Source: Fagopyrum homotropicum (taxonomy: Eukaryota; Streptophyta; Magnoliopsida; Caryophyllales; Polygonaceae). From it: DNA of 64,000 nucleotides. The DNA is taken from contig BSWB01000002.1 in the NCBI GenBank assembly GCA_033239125.1, positions 87,416,560-87,480,559 on the forward strand. Reading direction: 5' to 3'. This document shows positions 43,978-52,767 of the stretch, in pieces (position 1 is the first letter of the stretch; every line of letters begins with the position of its first letter). The notes under the pieces are model-generated. The model was not told the DNA's origin, did no database searches, and was given only the letters and a program-made list of their open reading frames with translations. Made by a program: the position numbers and the translations under genes.

Positions 43978-45288
43978 TGTTTGCTCCAAAAAAGTGTGTG
44001 CAAATAAGCCTTAAATTTATATCCAAGAATAAAACCTAACGATAGCGAACCCGCAGTGTACGGATCAATCGTAGTATGGGCTGATATTCAGGAGTCGATC
44101 TTAGGGAATCGGTGAGAACAAAGAAGTAAAAGCAATATAACTTGTATAGCAAGAAAAGCAATGATCAATATAAAGAATAAGATGGTAGGATAATTGGGGA
44201 ATGCGGATTCTAAAGATCCAAGTATCCGGTTGTGGCGTTCGATTCAAGATGTCTAAGGATATGTACGGACAGAGCTGGATAGCAATCGTATATGTCTAAG
44301 GTAGGATATCGTATGGTGAAGTTCCAACACCCTTTTATCTCACCCAAAGGATATTACTTAACGGATGTTGAGTCTCGTCAAGAAGAGATTCTGAAGATAG
44401 TATTGTACTCGCAATACCAAAAACAAACCCAAGGAAGTTTAAAGAAAGACAAAGGTAAAGGCTTTGACACTCTCTACCTTAACTGAGGGGTTTGAATCCT
44501 CTATTACCTAGAACTGGTAGAAGCTTACAACCAAGCAAGGCTAAGGGTTAGAAAGGTTCACAAAGCTTAGGATTTAGGCATTCTTTAACTATGGATAAAA
44601 GCAAAAGCGAAACATACTAAACATAGAAAACCACGGCTGGATCTTGGGAAACCACGGGTGTGGTTCTTGAAGAACAGACCTTGGAAAACCTTGTTCGAGG
44701 GTTTCGTCTCACAACTCTTACGGTCCGATCTGTTAAGGCTCAGTCTATCTTCATTTGTACCACAACCATCAACCCTTCACCCTAGAATGCAAGGGGGTTT
44801 AGCCAACAATCATCATCATATTCAATTCAAGGTTAAAAAAAGAAATCAAGAATGGCATGCACCAAGAAGAACACAAAGAAGAACAATGATAACTCAATAA
44901 TCAATCTTCAAATATCAATAACTGCATCAAACAACGAATAATCCTAGAATATGTGTTCTCAAAGACAATAATCAAAAACCTAAGACGATTCTCAGAAAAT
45001 CTCCAAATCGGGATCAAGAAAACTCTTCAATCTCTTCCGATGGTGAAGCAATCAAATTTCGAACGTAGAAAAATCCTAAGTATGGAAGTGAATCCAAATG
45101 TGTCGTGCATATGTTGTCCTCAAAAATGCAGCCGTCGACCTCCTTTTATAAGATAAAATTAGGTCTAAAGGCCTCCTTCTTTCGTTGCTAACGTGGCAAT
45201 AACGGAACGGTCTTTTCTGAAGAAAACCACGGGTGACGTCATCAAAACCACGGCCGTGGTTTGTCCCGTGGTGACTCTCGACCTTCCT
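43978..45288 (-). mobile_element. ATH-beta 5' LTR, truncated (3' four-fifths)
   Basis: Collinear with 46324-47640 and ending on the minus strand ...AAACA. Breaks at about 45288, just after CTCGACCTTCCTT, where gag of another copy is fused. TATA box CTTATAAAAGG (minus) at 45142-45152. Holds CCACGG motifs near 44631 and 44652, and CCACGGCCGTGG at 45248-45259. Confidence 0.9.
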
Positions 45289-46195
45289 TAAAGTAGACCA
45301 CTAGTAGATCAATCTTCGGAATCCCATAATGTGGGTAATCAAACAAAAGGGCTTTGAACCTTTCCCATGACTTGAAGAGGCTTTCACCATACTTCATCAC
45401 AAATGCATTTATTTTTGCTCTAAATTCCGCCGTCTTTGATGGCGGAAAGAATTTGGTGAGAAACTCCGCAGTCATATCCTCCCGTGTGTTCACTCTTCTA
45501 GTGGTAAGCGATTGCTACCACACAAGTGCTTTATCCTTCAAATAGAAAAAGAAAATACGCAGTTTATAATTGTTATTCTCACATCTAGAAGGTCTCAAAG
45601 TCTCCATCAAAATCTCATAGTTTTGTAAATGTTGGTGTCGTGACTCTCTCTCCACTCCTCCAAAGCGATTCTGCTGAATCATAGTAATCACTTGAGGTCT
45701 AAACTCATAATCGCGGTCAGCTGGATCTGCCAAGTGCACGCCCAGACGGCGAGCTTGCTGAACTTGATCCATCTGTTGCCCAAGTGTTTGTGGAACACCC
45801 ATAAACGGATCAACTGCCTCCACTCCTGGTGGAGGTGGTAGTGGCGCATAAACCGACACTGGTAATATGCTTACGGGTGCTGGTGGAGGTGGATTAATCA
45901 CAACTCTAGCATCCCCGTCTCTTTCCTAATTTGCTAGTTAGAATTGCGCTCTCATCTCGGCCATGTCGGCTCGAAGTTGTTCCTGTAGAGCAAGTTGATC
46001 AACTTTTTCTTTCCTTAGAGGTTCTTCTTGTAACCTTGTTTGATCTCGAGCTACAGCTAATTCAGCTCTAAGATCCTCTACTTCTTTATCATCCAAAGCA
46101 GCCATTTTCTTAGCTTCTCTCAAGTTCTTCTTGTATGTCTTTGCCGGTTCAGGATCGTAAGGAACGATTTTTTTACCGGATCGCGTTCTTTGCAT
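45289..46195 (-). pseudogene. ATH-beta gag, 5' part of a second copy
   Basis: Same order as the gag at 42759-43885 but without its internal deletion: N-terminal coiled part (46195-45938), proline-rich stretch, capsid (45901-45515), then EFLTKFFPPSKTAEFRAKINAF (given here in part only) at 45493-45290. Stops near 45936, 45925 and 45513. Ends at the fusion with the LTR, where the frame reads on by chance into CCACGG DNA. Confidence 0.88.
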
Positions 46196-46300
46196 AAACC
46201 TAAAGAAAGATCCTGCAAGAACACCCAGTAAGAATAATCAGTTGCAATGCAAGAAGCTACCAAGCTAGACAACCGTACACAGGATTGGTCTTGACCAAAT

Positions 46301-46317
46301 CTCTGGCAACGGCGCCA
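46301..46317 (-). promoter_or_regulatory. Primer-binding site (tRNA-Asp type), ATH-beta copy 2
   Basis: Minus strand TGGCGCCGTTGCCAGAG; the first 12 bases fit the tRNA-Asp type, the rest has drifted. Confidence 0.85.
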
Positions 46318-46323
46318 AAAACT

Positions 46324-47969
46324 TTTTTGCTCCAAAAAAGTGTCTTTAAATAAGCCTTAAATTTATATCCAAGAATAAAGCCTAACGATAGCGAACCTGC
46401 AGTGTACGGATCAATCGTAGTATGGGCTGATATTCAGGAGTCGATCTTAGGGAATCGGTGAGAACAAAGGAGTAAAAGCAGTATAACTTGTATAGCAAGC
46501 AAAGCAATGATCAATAGAAAGAATAAGATGATAGGATAATTGGGGAATGCGGATTCTAAAGATCCAAGTATCCAGTTGTGGCGTTCGATTCAAGATGTCT
46601 AAGGATATGTACGGACTGAGATGGATAGAAAAGGTATATGTCTAAGGTAGGATATAGTACGGTGAAGTTCCAACACCCTTTTATCTCACCCAAAGGATTC
46701 TACTTAACGGATGTTGAGTCTCGTCAAGAAGAGGTTCTGAGGATAGGATTGTACTCTCAATACCAAAATCAAACCCAAGGAACTTTAAAGAAGGACAAAG
46801 GTAAAGGCTTTGACACTCTCCACCTTAATAGAGGGGTTTGTATCCTCTATTATCTAGAACTCGTAGAAGTTTACAACCAAGCAAGGCTAAGGGTTAGAAA
46901 GGTTCACAAAGGTTAGGACTTAGGTAATCTGTAACTTTAGATAAAGGCAAAAGCGAAACGTGTAAAACAGAGGAAACCACGGCTGGATCTTGGGAAACCA
47001 CGGGCGTCGTTCATGAAGTACAAGCCGCGGAAAACCTCGTTCGAGGGTTTCTGTCTCACAACTATCAGGATCCGATCTATTAAGGCTCAATCTATCATCA
47101 TTTGTACCACAACCATCAACCCTTCACCCTAGAATCGTAGGAGGTTTAGCCAACAATCATCATCATATTCAATTCAAGGTTAAGAAAAGAAATCAAGAAT
47201 GGCATGCACCAAGAAGAACACAATGAAGAACAATGATAACTCAATAATCAATCTTCAAATATCAATAACTGAATCAAACAACGAATAATCCCAGAATATG
47301 TGTTCTCAAAGACAATAATCAAAAATCAAGGACAAATCTCACAAAATCTCCAAGTCGGGATCAAGAAAACTCTTCAATCTTCCTCCGATGGTGAAACAAT
47401 CAAATTTCAAATGTAGAGAAATCCTAAGTATGGAACTGAATCCAAATGTGTCGTGTATATGTCGTCCTCAAAAATGCAGCCGTCGACCTCCTTTTAAAAG
47501 ATAAAATTAGGTCTAAAGGCTTCTTTCTTTCGTTGCTGACGTGGCAATAACGGAACGGTCTTTTTCGAAGAAAACCACGGGTGATGTCATCAGAACCACG
47601 GCCGTGGTTTGTCCCATGATGACTCTCGACCTTTCTTTCCACGTGTGAAAATCAAAGAAATACCAAAATCCCAGCCGTGCAAGTCCCTTTTTGGGCCGTG
47701 GTTCCTCTTTTTCGATGCTTTTATCCTTTTCTTCATTTCATACTCCTTCCTATGACTCTCCAATGCTTCCTAATGAACTCCACATCGACCAATACTCTAT
47801 AAATGCTCCTTTCCCACTCCAATTCAGCGTCAATTCACCTAACATCACGACAAAACTTGTGTAGATCTCGATTCCAAAATAATAGGTGAATATGCTCACA
47901 TGTCCATGTACCCAAAAGAAAGGGAAGAACTACCTATATGCACATCTAATGTCATATTTTATGCTATCA
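46324..47969 (-). mobile_element. ATH-beta complete LTR
   Basis: 1646 bp, minus strand TGATAGCATAAAATATG... (47969) to a decayed end (46324, TG mutated to TT on the plus strand). It has a polypurine tract on one side and a primer site on the other, so it served as the junction LTR between two internal regions. CCACGG motifs near 46977 and 47000, CCACGGCCGTGG at 47596-47607, GGCCGTGG near 47694. Confidence 0.92.
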
Positions 47970-48915
47970 AAATACCCCATACTTGTCTCTTGCTTGTCCC
48001 CAAGCAAGGTATAAATCTAGAATACAAAGATGTATGAAATATGAATGCAAAGACAAGGAAAAACACAATATTTTTGATTTCGTGTTTCTATTCATAGATC
48101 GCTCTCTACTCTTGTTTCATAGATTTCCAAAAACCGTTATGTAAACAAAAAGACTCATGTCTTGAAAGAATAATCAAATCTTGCAAAAGTTTTCAAAACA
48201 AGCATCATAACTTGAATCAAAATCAAAATCAATCATGGGAAAAATCCAATTTGGACCACAAAGTCAAATAACAATCTCAAAGATCTTAAGATCTTTCAAT
48301 CGAAGGTCAAGAAACGTGTTAGGGTGGGATATGTATAGGATATGTGTTGCAAAGTCCGGGAAAGAGGACAATAACATCACAACTTCTTTAAGCATAGTTC
48401 AACAACCAGCAATGAGAGCTTTGCTCTTCTTTTTCAGCAAAATTTTTTTACTTTACTTTTTGAGATCAAGGACAGAGGTACACAATAACCGAAGCCTAGG
48501 AAATCAGCATTAACTCAATTATTCGAGTTGCCTAAACCGTAATGCACATACATTGACTGTCTAGGAATATCGCTCAATCTGACTTTGGCAAGACGAAAAC
48601 ACCCGGCTATGTGAATGGTGCCGAGTCACTCATCATTATGATTGACTTCCCCAAACCTATTTGCTAGCACACTTCGCCACTTTCAACTTCAAACTTTACA
48701 ACTTTTACGCAATTGCATCCTAATTCCCGGATAGGTAATAAGGGGCAAATTATATATACACGAGGACATAGGAGGTGAATTAAGAAGAAGAAAGGAATGA
48801 AAATCAAAGTGCCTTAATCTTATCAATAAGAAGCGCAAGAACTTATAAAGCGGTTTCAACCTTCAATTTCTCAACATGACTTAGATCAAATTCCAAATTA
48901 TCAAACTTGCAAAAC
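47970..48915 (-). other. ATH-beta 3' untranslated region, stem-loop and polypurine tract
   Basis: Collinear with 10051-10995. Stem CTTGCTTG (47989-47996), loop TCCC, CAAGCAAG (48001-48008). Conserved island about 48450-48640 with the ACCCGGC...GCCGAGT stem at 48601-48626 and AACTC/GAGTT near 48510-48530. Breaks at about 48915 into an unrelated GC-rich LTR. No gene. Confidence 0.8.
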
Positions 48916-49452
48916 GTTCTATCTTCAATTTAGCCGCGGGGGAGGAATGGGAGTTCTGCAGGGGCAGCGACTTTACTGCTTTGGAAACGCTTGACTATTC
49001 ATCTACCAACATTTCTGTCATCAATGCGCAGGTGCGGCCTAGTGTCACCGCAGGGGCTGTGACAGTGTCACTTGAGCTTCTCTAACCCATTGGCAAGGGG
49101 CGTAGGGGCGCTGACATGGGCCTCCAAGCGGTGTCACCGCGGGTGTGGGGAAAATACGGCGCGGGGGTGGTGACAAGGGCCTTCCGGGCGTTGGTGAGGT
49201 GCAAGGAGGAGCGTTGGGTGCGGAATGTCGCCGCGGGGATGGGGCTCCTCTGCCACGAGGGCGGCTGACCGATAAAAGGTCGTCTTGATCTTCTTCTTTC
49301 CTACACGTATTTTTTCAAGTGTTGCTAAATCCTTAGATATCCTCATTGTTGACTCCTTCATCTGGGTTTAAAAGTAGCAACATAATACAACTACTAGACT
49401 CCGAAAAAATGCTAAAACTACCTAGATGTGATAGTGATTTTATGACCTATTA
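48916..49452 (-). mobile_element. ATH-gamma 3' LTR, first part, GC-rich
   Basis: Markedly more GC-rich than its surroundings between about 48945 and 49265. Repeated short motifs of the TCACCGCGG type (near 48945, 49047, 49133, 49165 and 49228). The 75-codon minus ORF here has no recognisable feature. Broken at 48915 by fusion to ATH-beta. Confidence 0.6.
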
Positions 49453-50060
49453 AACTCCCCCATGATTACACTCTTACTCGTCCCGAGTAAACCAAAAATC
49501 TAACCAATGTGAATCAAAAGCCTCAGGAAGCATGATGAAGAAGAGGTGTCAAGAGGAAAAACAAAAAATCTATTACATTGATGTGAGAAAAGGGAAAAAC
49601 TACCATTCTTATCGTTCCAAGAGTGGCCTGTCTGAAATACTCCTTATATCTCCTCTTCTTATGTCGTCAACGCCACACAAGGAGAATCTATCACTCGGAT
49701 TTTGCTCATTTTACCAAGGCGCTCTTCCGGGTTTTCACCTTGACACTCTTCTTTTTTCTAAATTAATCTTACCAATTCTCACATCCCTGAACTCCACTTT
49801 TGCACCAACCTAGAGTTGGTCGGACTACCTTCTTTTTGCCTAAGCCGCCCTTTCAGGTTTTCAGCTTATCCAATGATGTTTCATGCCTTTTTCAAATTTT
49901 ATCTTTTTCTCTTTTTTTTTGACTAAATTTGTAACATTACAAATCAACATAAAACAAGTGTACAAACAAGTAGATGCAACATAGATTCCTCCCCCATGCT
50001 TGAAGATCACTTTGCCCTCACAGTGTGAAAAATGAAGGAAAAAATATAATGTGGAGAAGG
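49453..50060 (-). other. ATH-gamma untranslated region with a series of stem-loops
   Basis: Purine tract (minus ATGGGGGAG) next to the LTR; stem TTACTCG (49474-49480) / CGAGTAA (49484-49490). Further stems: GAGT/ACTC (49621-49642), CAAGG/CCTTG (49715-49742), ACCAAC/GTTGGT (49804-49820), TAAGC/GCTTA (49841-49868). The second and fourth share a GGTTTTCA loop end. Small ORFs are not convincing. Confidence 0.6.
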
Positions 50061-50629
50061 GATAATGAGACTCACTGGTGGGATGGTCCGACTGGACCAT
50101 CCAGGTCGTGTGGTGGGTACGGGAAGTAGGAGAAGAAGTTCTCTTGATGCTGGTGGAGTTGGGTTATCTAGCGGCCTTGCTCGTCCAACCGGTCAAAAAT
50201 CCTCCGCTCAATGCCTACGTGCCAAGCCTGCTGTTGTTCATCAATATGAGTTGTCATCCGTTGCTCATACCCTGTCTACCAGTGCTGTTGCTGCTCATGC
50301 ATCCTCCTCTCATACCCAGACTTCCATTCTATCTTATGGTCACGGAGTAATGAAGAGACTCGTTGCTCAAATCCTTTTTGCCACTCGTTTTGCTAAGTGG
50401 TTAGGGCTCTCATCTGACCAAGAATCTTTGCATGGAAAGGGTTTATATCATCAATAATGGACATGTCCTCATCATCCGGGATGGGCTGATGGGTCTCATC
50501 CGGGGCTCCACTCGAGCTCGGTGCATGCCTCTATAATAGCAACATATTGCCGTCTTGGTAAAACTAGGTTGGCGGCAATATACAGATATGTCAACTCCGG
50601 CCCGAATGGAAAAGTCCGGGCTAAGTAAG
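50061..50629 (-). pseudogene. ATH-gamma third-ORF tail (probable)
   Basis: Minus frame from about 50560 reads APSSSGAPDETHQPIPDDED and an end MSIIDDINPFHAKIL to a stop near 50398. The same strand continues with Gln/Trp-rich repeats (WQKGFEQR, WKSGYERR, TGYEQR, WHVGIERR) broken by one TAG. This recalls the Ser/Pro/Trp-rich tail at 11436-11741. No domain identified. Ends at the CRM-A LTR at 50630. Confidence 0.45.
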
Positions 50630-51455
50630 TGATGAAGGGTCATCCGAGTCGGCTCCATCTTCAACACCACAAGGAGCCCTTAACAAGAGCTCAAGCCAAA
50701 CGCCAAGCGGAGATGGATGCTATCTTCCTAGCCATGGTTCAAGAAGCTCACCCAAGCTCACCTCCAATGAGTCCAAGGCCCATCATGATGCTTAGCCACA
50801 TTGGACCAGCCAAGAAGAAGTTGAATGGAGCATAGGAGAGCCTCACGTGTGCATGTGCATGGATGAAGGCGTGAGAGGCTGGCGTAAGAAGCTAGTTAGA
50901 GAGTGTTAAATAAAGCCTAGAATTAGTCTATTTTATGGATTTATTTAAAACACTCTAATTTGTAATTATTGTATTTATTTCTTTTCTATTTTTAGGAGAG
51001 AAGGTCTAGGTTGTATATAAGCCTTTCTCTCTTCCTTTTTGTTGGGAGAAAAACGTAAAACACATTTGCCTAAGTGCCAAATTGAACCCTTTTGAGTTCA
51101 GCCTCTTGTCTTGTGAGAATTGTGGTGTTCGCATAGATTTCTCGTTCTTGTGTGTGTCAATCTCCTTCGGGTTGGTGCTACAAGTCGAATCGAAGCAACC
51201 TCTTCGTGCCTTCGATAATTCTAAATCGATTGTGTGAAGTTGTAAGAAGCAGGGTCGAATCGTCATCGGTTTGGTTCTTGGATCATCGAATCCAAGGGTT
51301 CTATCGTTTGTTCCTTTCAGTTCTTCTTTCCCATTTCGTTTCCCTTACTGCTTTGCACGTTTTCCTTGCATATTTGTTTCTGAAATTCGTTTCCTTTTAT
51401 TCCCGAAAACAGGTTGCTCGTCTAGATCCGTTCTTCGCGGCTAATCCCCGTATCA
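50630..51455 (+). mobile_element. 5' LTR of A4
   Basis: 826 bp, TGATGAAGGGTC to CCCCGTATCA. The first about 205 bases resemble the pol tail (LTRAQAKRQAEMDAIFLAMV) with a frameshift near 50680 and a TAG near 50833. TATA box GTATATAA (51013-51020) between AGAGAAGG (50997-51004) and CCTTTCTCT (51022-51030), a stem with one bulged base. Confidence 0.93.
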
Positions 51456-51457
51456 AT

Positions 51458-51469
51458 TGGTATCATAGC
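51458..51469 (+). promoter_or_regulatory. Primer-binding site (tRNA-Met type), A4
   Basis: TGGTATCATAGC, one mismatch to the CRM-B site TGGTATCAGAGC, two bases after the LTR. Confidence 0.85.
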
Positions 51470-52767
51470 TAATTGACGTTCAACCTACAAAAAGAGTCGG
51501 TAAATCATTCAAAAACCTAAAGTGTCTCGTTTTCTTGTTTGAGTCTTGCTTTGTTTTGAGTCTATTGCCATTGCCATTTCTATTCCAAGTTTTTGATTGA
51601 ACTAACAAGTTTGTTGCCTTTGTTTATGAATCTTGGACGCCAGCACCACCCCAACACCACGCCTGCACCGCGCCTACCACCAATCCCTTGTGCCTACCAC
51701 CACGCCGCCACCAGCTTTGTCCCACGTCCAACACAACACCAAACAAGCCTAAACTTTCAAAAAAAAAAAAGGAGGCTGAATCGTCCAACCTATTCTCAAG
51801 CTACCAGCCAACTCTTTCCTCCACATTTTCAGCCTATTTTTTTTTTAATCTTTCACCCTTGGTTAGCTATTTACTTGGTCAACTCTATCCTCTTGCAACT
51901 AATTAGGATTTTCTTAGCATTTTTGTTTTATTATTTTTTAATTCCAGCAGTAAGTTTAAAAAAAAGAAAAGAAAATCCGAGTTTCAGAAAAAAAAAAAAG
52001 AGAAAAAAAGAAAAGAAAAAGGAAAGAAAAGAAAAGAAAAGAAAGAAAAAAAAAAGAAATCAACCTTAGTTATTCATTTCATTTCATTTCATTCTTGCTA
52101 GCTTATTCTTGCTTATTTCATAGTTTGTAATAGTTGAAGTTGTGCTTGCCAAGTGTTATTGTTCAGCAATCAAAGAGGACTACAAAGGAGCTCATCTCAC
52201 TCAAAAGTTGTCTTGCTAAGTGTTATTGTTCAACAACCAAAGAGGACTACAAAGGAGCTCATCTCACTCAAAGGGACCAAGCCATTCACGCCTAGCCTAG
52301 CTTCAACCATAGCCTAGCCACGCCTTGGCCCTCACCTAGCTCACTTCACTCGAGCCACGCCTTAGCCTTGACCAGCCCTTCTACACACACCTTCGGTGTC
52401 CAAGGTTTGCTTGCTTAGGCTTGACGAGTAAGTTCTTTCAAGGCTTATCTTGAGTTCAAATTTTGAGTCCATATTTAGTTGCATATAACATTCGTGCAAC
52501 TTGTCCTTTCCGTTTTGAGTCTTTTCTTCTCTTTTATTGAGTCAAACACGTTTTAAGGTGATTGAAATCGAATTTTGCTTCTACTTTAAAGCTTTTGTTT
52601 GGCTAAGTATTGAACTCACGTGAGGTTTTTGATAAATACAAGACGAGCCATCAACAAGCTTGTTGAGCACCACTAGAGAGTGAGAGTTTGCTTTCGAGTG
52701 ATACACTTGTGAGGCGTTTTTGTTTTAGCTAACCTAACGTGTTTGAGTGTTTTAGTGTCTTTGAACA
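51470..52767 (+). other. A4 leader with purine tract and 66-bp duplication
   Basis: Untranslated. A long A/G-only tract lies at about 51957-52060. Two tandem copies of about 66 bp containing CAAAGAGGACTACAAAGGAG lie at about 52146-52276. The 158-codon ORF across the purine tract is low-complexity and not credible. Confidence 0.65.

Larger units (their letters stand above)
28934..48915 (-). mobile_element. ATH-beta composite element with nested insertions
   Basis: Minus-strand Athila-type element. From high to low coordinate: 3' end of another copy (48915-47970), complete LTR (47969-46324), primer site, gag piece (to 45289), partial LTR (45288-43978), primer site, gag, [ATH-alpha], protease, RT, RNase H, integrase [CRM-A solo LTR], start of the third ORF. 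The LTR-gag-LTR-gag order means at least two copies were joined by unequal recombination. Decayed throughout. Confidence 0.85.
48916..50629 (-). mobile_element. ATH-gamma (third Athila-type family), 3' fragment
   Basis: Minus order: tail of the third ORF (about 50580-50150), untranslated region with stem-loops, polypurine tract, first about 537 bases of the 3' LTR. Assigned to Athila by its equivalent stem-loop before the tract (TTACTCG-TCC-CGAGTAA) and LTR start TAATAGG resembling TGATAGC of ATH-beta. Confidence 0.65.

Noticed and set aside
49134..49361. 75-codon Pro/His-rich ORF in the GC-rich ATH-gamma LTR
   Set aside because: GC-rich DNA lowers stop frequency; lies inside an LTR and has no recognisable feature.
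51593..52069. 158-codon ORF ending in a Lys/Glu run
   Set aside because: Low-complexity A/G tract in the CRM-A leader upstream of the gag ATG; no conserved start or domain.
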